From Thiodiazotropha sp040791665 (lineage in GTDB: Bacteria > Pseudomonadota > Gammaproteobacteria > Chromatiales > Chromatiaceae), in NCBI GenBank assembly GCA_040791665.1, contig JBFNNX010000016.1, positions 124,001 through 188,000 of the forward strand: a stretch of DNA of 64,000 nucleotides, given 5' to 3'. The position numbers and the translations under genes were made by a program. The notes beneath the pieces were generated by a model. It was not told where the DNA came from. It did no database searches and worked only from the letters and a program-made list of their open reading frames with translations. This document shows positions 16,694-25,016 of the stretch, piece after piece (within the stretch, counting starts at the first letter, position 1; every line of letters starts with the position of its first letter).

Positions 16694-19308
16694 CAGTGCG
16701 CCCCCTTGCCTTTCGCAATCTCGTCAACCATCTGATACACAGTGCCGCCCTGCTTGAGACTTTCCGGCCAGTCATCCACTTTTGTGATCTTCACGCGACA
16801 GGCTGTTTCCGGTTGACCGGTAACACCATCGGTATTCTTCAAGTCATACGGCAGCATGTCGTTGAAATGTCCGCCTGCATGGCGTACAGCACGATTTTCC
16901 GTGCGGATTCGTGAAAGTGAATTGGAAACGCCAACCGCATCGGGATGCATGGTCTCCACACCCGCGACACGACCATATATGGGACCGCCATGAGGCGACT
17001 CAAGCCTGATGATGTCGCCGCTCTCCAGCCCTTTGGCCTGCATTGTCCCGCTGTTCAAAAGGATTGAGGTATGCACGGGATCCCGATAGACGATGTCCTT
17101 GATCCAGGGATTACTCAGACTCTCACCGAAATTCATCTGGATATCTTTGAAAAAGAAGCCGTACAGATCGTACTCGGGCGGCTCCTGGTGAATCGGATCC
17201 AGATCCGGTGTCGGTAGCGGTTGATAGTCGTCCCAGGGCCATTGATCGATAAAGGGAACACCCTTCTCTTTCATTTTTACCTTGAGATCCTCGCGAATGG
17301 TGACCATATCCTCAATATAAAAAAGTAGTCGCATCCCCTCCCAGGGCCGATAGGCCTTCTTCGACTGGCGCCAGGTCGAAGAGTGACCGTGCTCGATATA
17401 CCAGTCGAGATCCTTGCCGTTCCAAAGCTTGCCTTTGCGCTCGGCGATCTCCTTGTCGGAGTATTTCTTACCGGCCTCAAGCATCAATTCCGGTACCTGA
17501 TGGAATCCCAGCACCATATTGATGACGTTGTTCCAGGAGTCGACCAATTCCAAACGCTCCGATAGTTCGTAAAAGATCTCTTCCTCGCTCTTGGTGTCGT
17601 ACAATGCCTCCACTGCAGGTTGACGAAGACACTGCCCTTCTGTGAAAGGCGGCTCGATCATGGTCATGTTCCAGGTCTCGAGCACATCGCTGGAAGGAAG
17701 GATCACATCAGCGAAATCGGTGGTCTCGGTGGGGATAATGTCGCAGCAAACGATAAAACGCATATTACGCATGATGTCGAACCAGCCTGCACGGGGCCCC
17801 TGCATTGCCCACAACGGATTCGAGTGGCAGATCACCATCACATCAGGCTTGTAATCCATGCCGAACTGCTCAGGATCCTTCCATACACTGAGATTCAAAT
17901 GAGGTGGATTTACGCCTACCGGAAAATAGCTCAGCAAATGGTATTCATTTGGCGGGTAACTCATCGGCGGCACCACGCCCAATTGATGGGGTTCGCCTTT
18001 CATCATGCCGCACTCACCCGGCTCGCAACGCGTCCAATCAATTGTCTTTTCATCCAGGTTCACACCCAAGTGACCGCCGGGCGCATCGATATTGCCGACC
18101 AGAAAATTGACCAGCTTATAACTGTGATTGGCCTGCATGCCCTTTTTGCGTCCCTGGGCGCCGCGATAATAGTTGTATGCGGCCGGTCGTAGCGGCAGCG
18201 TGCGGCCATCGATCTCGATGGTCGCGCCAATCTGGGCCGCCTCCGCGAACTCCCGCGCTATGTGCCTGACCGTATCCGGCGGCACTGTGGTGATTTTCTC
18301 CATCTCCTCGGGGCTGCAGCCATCCAGGATATCCTTGAATCGCTGGAATGCCGGCTTACACTTTTTACCGGCGACTTCAAATTCACCGGTGAGGGCGAAA
18401 TCACCAATGGTTTCATCACTCCACAGCTTGGCCTTATCCGCTTTGGCATCCCACACCCAGATTTCGCCATCATTGTCACGAACAAAAAGCCCGTCCTCAC
18501 CGACCAGATAGGGCGCGTTGGTGTCCTGTTTCAGAAACTTCCAGTCACACAACCCCTCGTTGATCAGAACGTGGCTCAAACTCAACGCAAACTGACGATC
18601 CGTGGCGGGCTTAATGGGCACCCACTCCTCGGACTTGGCGCCGGAGATGGAAAGCCGTGGTTCAACGGTCACGACTTTCATACCGCGATCAACGCGGGCA
18701 TTGGCCATATGGTAGGAAGAGGCGGCCGCATGCAAATGGGATGAAAAGCCATCGCCCGTACCGTCGTTTATCCAATAATTGCAGTATTTAACGTCATTGA
18801 TCGAGGCAAAGGAGGCATGAATATAACCATTGGCAGGATGATAGGCCCCGCCACATATGGTTCCGGCAGACTGGAAACAGTTGAAATTGCCGAAAGATAA
18901 CGGCCAGGTCCAGATATGCATCTTCTGGAAATCTTCCAGTGAAGGCAGGATCTTTCTCGGATCCTCTTTCAATGACTTACCGATTTCCCGAGCGCAGATA
19001 TCAAAGGCCTCATCCCAACTGATCGGCTCCCACTTCGGATCGACCCCGGGCCCTTTTTTGGGATTCGTGCGCCTCATCGGCTGCTTGAAACGCTGCGGAT
19101 CGTAATGTCGCATTATGGCCGCGTTGCCTTTGGGACAAAGCTTGCCGTTATTCGACGGATTGGAGGGATCGCCCTCGATCTTGTTGACCACCCCGTCATC
19201 GGTAACATGAATCAAATTGGTGCAAGAGTGGAGACACATCTTGCAGGTTGAGCGTACCCACTTTCCGGGTTTCAGCGAATTTTGAACCACTCTCTCCGAA
19301 CTACTCAC
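16693..19308 (-). CDS. DMSO-reductase-family molybdopterin oxidoreductase, catalytic subunit
   Basis: An 871-residue Mo-bisPGD enzyme. Residues about 20-60 bind a 4Fe-4S cluster (CKMCLHSCTNLIHV ... KLCPKGNAA). Then come the molybdopterin domain (WEPISWDEAFDI, VVTVEPRLSISGAKSEEWVPI, ATDRQFALSLSHVLI, ADVILPSSDVLE) and the C-terminal dinucleotide-binding domain. There is no twin-arginine signal, so the subunit should be cytoplasmic. The CMCLHSC opening and complex layout resemble phenylacetyl-CoA:acceptor oxidoreductase (PadBCD); a cytoplasmic sulfite-oxidising SoeABC-type complex is an alternative. Substrate is unproven. The start is a GTG at 19308, six bases after AGGAGG; an overlapping ATG is followed at once by a stop. 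Confidence 0.85.
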   Translation of the reverse strand: MSSSERVVQNSLKPGKWVRSTCKMCLHSCTNLIHVTDDGVVNKIEGDPSNPSNNGKLCPKGNAAIMRHYDPQRFKQPMRRTNPKKGPGVDPKWEPISWDEAFDICAREIGKSLKEDPRKILPSLEDFQKMHIWTWPLSFGNFNCFQSAGTICGGAYHPANGYIHASFASINDVKYCNYWINDGTGDGFSSHLHAAASSYHMANARVDRGMKVVTVEPRLSISGAKSEEWVPIKPATDRQFALSLSHVLINEGLCDWKFLKQDTNAPYLVGEDGLFVRDNDGEIWVWDAKADKAKLWSDETIGDFALTGEFEVAGKKCKPAFQRFKDILDGCSPEEMEKITTVPPDTVRHIAREFAEAAQIGATIEIDGRTLPLRPAAYNYYRGAQGRKKGMQANHSYKLVNFLVGNIDAPGGHLGVNLDEKTIDWTRCEPGECGMMKGEPHQLGVVPPMSYPPNEYHLLSYFPVGVNPPHLNLSVWKDPEQFGMDYKPDVMVICHSNPLWAMQGPRAGWFDIMRNMRFIVCCDIIPTETTDFADVILPSSDVLETWNMTMIEPPFTEGQCLRQPAVEALYDTKSEEEIFYELSERLELVDSWNNVINMVLGFHQVPELMLEAGKKYSDKEIAERKGKLWNGKDLDWYIEHGHSSTWRQSKKAYRPWEGMRLLFYIEDMVTIREDLKVKMKEKGVPFIDQWPWDDYQPLPTPDLDPIHQEPPEYDLYGFFFKDIQMNFGESLSNPWIKDIVYRDPVHTSILLNSGTMQAKGLESGDIIRLESPHGGPIYGRVAGVETMHPDAVGVSNSLSRIRTENRAVRHAGGHFNDMLPYDLKNTDGVTGQPETACRVKITKVDDWPESLKQGGTVYQMVDEIAKGKGAH

Positions 19309-19909
19309 ATTGAGCCTCCTAACTGGTGAAATCGCTTGGCCGTCGAATCAGGCAACATGCCAAATTCCTGCCCTACGCATTCTGTCGATGCTTGTTGTAT
19401 GCGAATATCACCACGCTAGTACTTCATCGAGAAGTCACGCAATCCTGAAAGTGCACAGAAATAGCCTGATAGCGCATAAAGCAGGTTCCAGGATTTAATG
19501 AGAAAGTTGCTATTCCTCTGAATTTATTGGAGTTATATCCGAAAAGAACTTGATGAGATCAACTCGGCAACCTAACGCCTCCTTGAGTTCCTCAAGGATA
19601 CGACTCATTCAGATCACAGATTGCTCACTAGGCTCAGCTTGTAGTATCCGCAGCATGGAAACAACCGAATAAGCGAGGGATACAGAGTTGCATAGGAACA
19701 CCATCACACTGCTCTGCAAAGAGACAGCCACTCGAGTAGATATAGAGACCATGGATGTTGAATTGCACTAAATATTGATCAACATTTGTTAAGTTTTTGT
19801 ATCTAGTTTTAAACAGTTTATTCCACAAATAGTAACACTAAATCAGAAAGTTATAGAAGTTGTAGCGACTCAGTGCTGGACACAAAAAGCGGGGCATTTT
19901 TAATGCAAA
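19309..19909. other. Intergenic region without recognised gene
   Basis: About 600 bases upstream of the Mo-enzyme gene. It contains the AGGAGG ribosome-binding site at its left end and an A+T-rich stretch around 19770-19860. A 64-codon open frame at 19634-19828 has no recognisable character. I see no tRNA, repeat or terminator worth calling. Confidence 0.4.
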
Positions 19910-20263
19910 TCAACACCGGGACAGATCCTCGTCATACTGATTCAGGCGACGGGCATCCTCCCGGGTCAGCGGCCGGGGAACCACCAGACTCATGGAACCG
20001 TTCAGTACGTTGATGAATTGCAGGATTTCATCGAGGCCGGTCTTGCGTAGCCAACCCCCCACCCGGGTCACCTTGCCGTTGCGCATGCTGCGCGGTTTGT
20101 AGAGGGTGAAAGGTCGAAAATGCCGGCCGATACGCTCCTGGGCAAAAACAACCGGAGTGCCATCTTTGAGCAGTATCAGCACCAGGATAATCAGCAGCAA
20201 CAGCGAAAAGAGCACCAGTCCCATTGCCGCAAAAATCAGATCGAAGGCCCACTTCCCGCTCAC
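19910..20263 (-). pseudogene. Short bacterial sugar-transferase remnant (WcaJ/PssA type)
   Basis: A 117-residue frame starting at a GTG that overlaps the radical SAM stop (GTGA). It begins SGKWAFDLIFAAMGLVLF, has a hydrophobic helix, then VVFAQERIGRHFRPFTLYKPRSM, TRVGGWLRKTGLDEI and NGSMSLVVPRPLTREDA. This is the order of polyprenyl-phosphate sugar-1-phosphate transferases. The protein stops after YDEDLSRC, before the usual KPG-T-G region. It also lacks some residues between the RSM and the TRVG motifs, and has SLVVPRPL where family members have SLVGPRPL. It therefore looks like a decayed or very reduced enzyme. It may still be translated because it is coupled to the upstream gene. Confidence 0.65.
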
Positions 20264-21672
20264 CGCTTTAGCGGCACGCAGTGTCCCTGTCCCGTCGGAC
20301 GAGTGGCGGCGTTCCGCTCCGTCATGAGCAGTGTTTCCAGCAGGGGGCGAGCCGCACCCAGTTGTTTCAACTTGATGGCCGCATTCCAGAACGGCTCGAA
20401 TTTCTTCCACCCGGCGCTGTAACAGAACTGCCTGACCGCATGGGACGGTCTATCGGCGTGTGCCAGGCCGGAGCGCAGAATCGAACTCCATTTGTAGAAT
20501 GAACGGTAGGCCTCGTCATAACCGGTCTTGAGCGCCTCTGCGGTCATCTTATTCGGCCGGAAAACCACCTCTCGGGTGTTGTATCGATCCCAGTTTTCCG
20601 TCAGCAGACGCCCCTCGTTTTTCAGCTTCTCGAAAAGCCGTGTACCCGGATAGGGTGTCTGGATATGAAACGTGGCGGTGGTCAAACCCATCTCCAACGC
20701 CCAGTCCACAGTACGTTGAAAAATCTGCCCGTCATCCTCGTCCATACCGAACACGAAGCTGCCGTTGATCATGACCCCGAGATCGGAGAGTCGACGGATC
20801 GCAACCCGGTAGTCCCGGAACGAATGCTGACGTTTGTTCGCAGCCTTTAGATTGGCACTGTTCAATGTTTCAAATCCGACGAACAGGCTACGTAACCCCG
20901 CCTCCACCGCTTTTTCAATCAGGTCGCCGCGCAAAACAGCATCGACGGTAGCGGCCCCCTGAAACAGACGCCCCATGCCGCGCATACCTTCGAACAGCTG
21001 ACTGGCGAAGTAACGATGCCCCAAGAGGTGATCGTCGAGGAAATAGAGATGGCGGCCGGGCAGCGATTCGATCTCGCCCAACGCCCGGTCGACCCGCTGG
21101 GTATAGAACGAGCGTCCGCCGAGATAGAATGCGTCCTTGTAGCAAAAATCGCAATGGTGTGGACAACCCCGGCTCACCACCAGGGAGTTGGGCACCAGGT
21201 AGAGTTCCCGCTTGATCAGATCACGACGCAGATCAGGGATCCGCTCAAACGACCGTCGAAGCGTGTAGTAGAGACGACGCGGTCTGCCACGCCGAAAGTC
21301 CTCCAGGAACTGGGAGAAGACCTCGTCTCCCGGCCCTATCACGATGGTATCGGCGTGTCTGCTGGCCTCGTGAGGCAAGGCGGTCACATGCAAACCGCCA
21401 AGTATCACATGACAGCCCTTGCCGCGGTAGTGATCGGCCAGGGCATAGGCGCGATAGGCATTGGTGATATAGACCTGGATCACCACCAGGTCAGGCGCAT
21501 CATCGAGGCTGATCTCCTCCACATGCTCGTCGACCAGTTCCACCTCATCGTCGGCATTCATATGGCCAGCCAACGTGGCCAGGCCCAAAGGCGGGAAAAG
21601 TGAGTATTTGATCGGTCGCCAGAACGGACCTTTCGCCTCGGTCAAGGACGGCAGAATGAACTTCGCTCTCAT
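20260..21672 (-). CDS. B12-binding-domain radical SAM protein
   Basis: A 470-residue protein. Residues about 25-130 resemble a cobalamin-binding domain (PPLGLATLAGHM, ELVDEHVEEI, GCHVILGGLHVTALPHEA). The radical SAM core starts with C170-x3-C174-x2-C177 (RGCPHHCDFCYKD) and continues with YFLDDHLLGH, SLFVGFETLNSANLK and INGSFVFGMDEDD. The C-terminal 100 residues resemble the tail of hopanoid- and lipid-modifying members. These enzymes methylate or rearrange unreactive carbons; the substrate here is unknown. The downstream sugar-transferase fragment, coupled by GTGA, hints at lipid or envelope chemistry. ATG at 21672. Confidence 0.82.
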   Translation of the reverse strand: MRAKFILPSLTEAKGPFWRPIKYSLFPPLGLATLAGHMNADDEVELVDEHVEEISLDDAPDLVVIQVYITNAYRAYALADHYRGKGCHVILGGLHVTALPHEASRHADTIVIGPGDEVFSQFLEDFRRGRPRRLYYTLRRSFERIPDLRRDLIKRELYLVPNSLVVSRGCPHHCDFCYKDAFYLGGRSFYTQRVDRALGEIESLPGRHLYFLDDHLLGHRYFASQLFEGMRGMGRLFQGAATVDAVLRGDLIEKAVEAGLRSLFVGFETLNSANLKAANKRQHSFRDYRVAIRRLSDLGVMINGSFVFGMDEDDGQIFQRTVDWALEMGLTTATFHIQTPYPGTRLFEKLKNEGRLLTENWDRYNTREVVFRPNKMTAEALKTGYDEAYRSFYKWSSILRSGLAHADRPSHAVRQFCYSAGWKKFEPFWNAAIKLKQLGAARPLLETLLMTERNAATRPTGQGHCVPLKR

Positions 21673-21828
21673 TACGGACTCCTCTGCAGTGAGAAGTTAG
21701 CATACAGACCCGCAATGGCGTAAAAAGGGCGAAACCGTGGCAAATGATGGCAGCCCCATCACAAAATGGAGGTGAGTAACGCCAACCTATTATCGCCGAT
21801 AGCTCAGTGCAAAGTAGTTATAATTTAT

Positions 21829-21859
21829 AAAAAAAAACCAACCACCGCTAAGTGATTGG
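21829..21859 (-). terminator. Intrinsic terminator after tRNA-fMet
   Basis: On the minus strand an 8-bp stem (CCAATCAC with GTGGTTGG, one G-T pair) with a six-base loop is followed by nine T residues. It lies 17 bases past the tRNA 3' end and probably ends the nuo/tRNA transcript. Confidence 0.8.
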
Positions 21860-21875
21860 CTTTCCATTTTTTGAT

Positions 21876-21952
<77 letters not shown>

Positions 21953-22013
21953 TCAAGGAGGGGGCATACTACCCGTCTTGCAGCTGGATGACAAGTCCTT
22001 TACTGCAGAAAAC

Positions 22014-23462
22014 TCAGTTGCCGATTGCGCTGCTGCAGAGCGAGAGTAATCCAGCCGGAAACAGGCCTAAAATCAGCATCGCCAGACCATTCAGGGAAAG
22101 CACAACCTGAGTATCCATACCCACCGTCAGCGGGGATTCATCCACTGGCTCGTCGAAATAGATCAGCTTGATGACCCGGATGTAATAGAAAGCCCCGATA
22201 ATGGAAAAGAAAACCCCCACCACGGCCAGCCAGGTCAGATTGACCGAGACTACGGCGTCGAGCACGAACAGCTTGGCGAAGAAACCAACGGTGGGAGGCA
22301 CTCCCGCCATGGAGAACATCAACAGCAGCATCATGCCGGCAAACCAGGGACTACGCTGGTTGAGCCCCTTGAAGTCGTCCAGGTTCTCCGCCTCGAAGCC
22401 CTTACGGCTGAGCGCGATCACCACACCGAAGCCGCCCGCCGACATCAGTGCATAGACCAGGGTATAGAACATCGCTGCGGTATAACCCTCTTTGGTGCCC
22501 GCCAATATTCCGAGCAGGATAAAACCCACATGGGATATGGTGGAATAGGCCAGCATGCGTTTGATATTGGTCTGGGCGATGGCGATCAGATTACCGATGG
22601 CCATGGAGAGCACCGAGAGGATGATAAGCATCCCCTGCCAACCCTCCCAGCCGGCATGCAGATCGGCCAAACCATCCACCAGCAGGCGCATCGCCAGGGC
22701 GAAAGCGGCAATCTTCGGTGCGCTGCCGATAAACAGGGTAACCGCGGTGGGCGCACCGTGATAGATATCGGGCACCCACATATGAAAGGGAACCGCACCC
22801 AGCTTGAAGGCCAGGCCGATCACCAGGAAGACGATACCGAATACCATCACCAGTTGATTCAGATCGCCCTTATCCACCAATTGCGCCAATTCGTCGAAAC
22901 GGAGCGTGCCGGTGGCGCCGTAGATCATCGAGATACCATAGAGCAGCATGCCGGAGGCGAGCGCGCCCAGGACGAAATATTTCATTGCCGCCTCGGCACC
23001 CTGGGGTGAATTTCTGTTGAAGGCCACCAGGGCATAGAGACAGAGTGCCAGCAGTTCCAGGCCCAGATAGATGGTCAGGAAACTGTTTGCGGAGGCCATG
23101 ATCATCATGCCCAACACCGCGAACAGGCCCAGGGTATAGAACTCGCCCTTGAACAGATCCCTGTCACGCAGATAGTCCTTAGCGTAGAGAAAGGCAAGAA
23201 AGCTGATAAGCAGTATCCCCAGCTTCAACAGATCGCTCATCGGATCGCGAATGTAGCTGCCGTCGAACAGTATCTGGGTACCCGGTTGGGAGACAAGCAG
23301 GGTAATGACCGCGGTGATCAGCAGACCCACCTGAGCGAGACCGTAACTGACAATACGCTGGGTCTCGTGGATGAACAGATCGACCACCAGCACCACACAG
23401 GCCACGGTCAGCAAAGAGATTTCCGGCAATACCGGGATCAATTGTGTTGTATCGAATTGCAT
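22014..23462 (-). CDS. nuoN: NADH-quinone oxidoreductase subunit N
   Basis: A 482-residue antiporter-like membrane subunit of complex I with about 14 helices. Family segments include LGLELLALCLYALVAFNR, KYFVLGALASGMLLYG, KLGAVPFHMWVPDIYHGAPT and KRMLAYSTISHVGFILLG. The lysine in GLAFKLGAVPFH and the glutamate in GLELL belong to the proton pathway. It is the last of fourteen nuo genes, 29 bases after nuoM. ATG at 23462. Confidence 0.97.
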   Translation of the reverse strand: MQFDTTQLIPVLPEISLLTVACVVLVVDLFIHETQRIVSYGLAQVGLLITAVITLLVSQPGTQILFDGSYIRDPMSDLLKLGILLISFLAFLYAKDYLRDRDLFKGEFYTLGLFAVLGMMIMASANSFLTIYLGLELLALCLYALVAFNRNSPQGAEAAMKYFVLGALASGMLLYGISMIYGATGTLRFDELAQLVDKGDLNQLVMVFGIVFLVIGLAFKLGAVPFHMWVPDIYHGAPTAVTLFIGSAPKIAAFALAMRLLVDGLADLHAGWEGWQGMLIILSVLSMAIGNLIAIAQTNIKRMLAYSTISHVGFILLGILAGTKEGYTAAMFYTLVYALMSAGGFGVVIALSRKGFEAENLDDFKGLNQRSPWFAGMMLLLMFSMAGVPPTVGFFAKLFVLDAVVSVNLTWLAVVGVFFSIIGAFYYIRVIKLIYFDEPVDESPLTVGMDTQVVLSLNGLAMLILGLFPAGLLSLCSSAIGN

Positions 23463-23491
23463 TTGAACGCTACCGAGTCGGGCTCCGTCAG

Positions 23492-25003
23492 TTAAAGTTT
23501 CGATACTGCAATGTGCTGCAGCAGGTTATTGACGGAGGCATCCATTACCTCAACCAGGGGTGCCGGCCACAGACCCAGCAGCAGCACCGCCGCCGCCAGA
23601 GTACCCAGCACGATATATTCACGTTGATTCATATCCTCCAGCGCCGCCACGCCTTCGTTGGTGACGTCGCCGAAGACCACCCGTTTGACCATCCACAAGG
23701 TGTAGGCGGCCCCGATAATCAATGTGGTGGCTGCGAGGAAGGCATACCAGAAATCGGCGCGGAAACTGGCCAGGATAACCATGAACTCACCGACGAAACC
23801 GGAGGTGCCCGGCAGACCCGCGTTGGCCATGGCGAAGAAGACCATGAAGGCGCCGAACACCGGCATGGTGTTCACCACGCCACCGTAATCCTTGATCTCG
23901 CGGCTATGCAGCCGGTCATAAAGCACCCCGACACAGAGGAACAGGGCCGCCGAGATAAAACCGTGAGAGATCATCTGCACCATGCCGCCTTCCATACCGA
24001 GGGCGGCACCGCTGCCCGCGTTGTTCTGGCTGATGATGAAGACAATGAAGAAACCCAGGGTGACGAAACCCATATGGGCAATCGACGAGTAGGCGATAAG
24101 TTTTTTCATATCCTGCTGGATCAGGGCGACGAAGCCGATGTAGACCACAGCGATCAAGGACATACCGATAATCAGCCAATCCAGGGTGTGACTGGCGTCC
24201 GGGGTGATCGGCAGGCTGAAACGCAGGAAACCGTAACCGCCGATCTTCAACATGATAGCCGCCAGGATTACCGACCCACCGGTAGGCGCCTCCACATGGG
24301 CATCAGGTAGCCAAGTATGCACCGGCCACATGGGTACCTTAACCGCAAAGGCCAGGAGGAAAGCGATGAAGATCAGGATCTGTTCGGTCAGGTCCAGCTT
24401 AAGGGTATGGTAACCGAGGATATCAAAACTACCCGACTGAAAGTACATGTAGATCAGGGCGACCAGCATGAACACCGAGCCCAGGAAGGTATAGAGGAAA
24501 AACTTGATCGTGGCATAGACCCGATTCGCCCCTCCCCAGATCCCGATGATGAGAAACATCGGTATCAGCATCGCCTCCCAGAAGACGTAGAAAAGCATCG
24601 CATCCAGGGCCGAGAAGACACCCACCATCACCCCCTCCATAATCAGGAAGGCGGCCATGTATTGTGAAGGACGATACTTGATCACCTCCCAACCGGCGAT
24701 AACCACCAGCGGTGTGATGAAAGTCGTGAGGATGATCAGCGGCATGGAGATACCGTCAACACCCATGTAGTACTCAACATCGAATGAAGGTATCCAGGGC
24801 ACCCGCTCCACGAACTGCATGGCCGAGGTCGAGTTGTCGAAGGCGAACCAAAGCGGCAGGCTGACGATAAAGGTCAGGATAGCGATAATCAGGGCGGTCC
24901 ACTTGGTTGCGTTCGCCTCGCGATCGCCACTGGCAAGCACCATAAAACCACCGATGATCGGAAGCCAAACCGTAAGACTTAAGATGGGCCAATCGGCAAT
25001 CAT
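23492..25003 (-). CDS. nuoM: NADH-quinone oxidoreductase subunit M
   Basis: A 503-residue antiporter-like membrane subunit. Visible family segments are YYMGVDGISMPLIILTT, FYVFWEAMLIPMFLIIGIWGG, FAVKVPMWPVHTWLPDAHVEAPTGGSVILA and KKLIAYSSIAHMGFVTLG. The start is the ATG at 25003, with AGGGTG nine bases upstream. An in-frame TTG at 25030 would extend it nine residues into the end of nuoL and is less likely. It forms the middle proton channel of the membrane arm. Confidence 0.96.
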   Translation of the reverse strand: MIADWPILSLTVWLPIIGGFMVLASGDREANATKWTALIIAILTFIVSLPLWFAFDNSTSAMQFVERVPWIPSFDVEYYMGVDGISMPLIILTTFITPLVVIAGWEVIKYRPSQYMAAFLIMEGVMVGVFSALDAMLFYVFWEAMLIPMFLIIGIWGGANRVYATIKFFLYTFLGSVFMLVALIYMYFQSGSFDILGYHTLKLDLTEQILIFIAFLLAFAVKVPMWPVHTWLPDAHVEAPTGGSVILAAIMLKIGGYGFLRFSLPITPDASHTLDWLIIGMSLIAVVYIGFVALIQQDMKKLIAYSSIAHMGFVTLGFFIVFIISQNNAGSGAALGMEGGMVQMISHGFISAALFLCVGVLYDRLHSREIKDYGGVVNTMPVFGAFMVFFAMANAGLPGTSGFVGEFMVILASFRADFWYAFLAATTLIIGAAYTLWMVKRVVFGDVTNEGVAALEDMNQREYIVLGTLAAAVLLLGLWPAPLVEVMDASVNNLLQHIAVSKL

Positions 25004-25016
25004 GCTAGACACCCTA

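Noticed and set aside
19634..19828. Small 64-codon frame between the Mo-enzyme and sugar-transferase genes
   Set aside because: No ribosome-binding site, no recognisable motif and unbalanced composition; chance frame is more likely.
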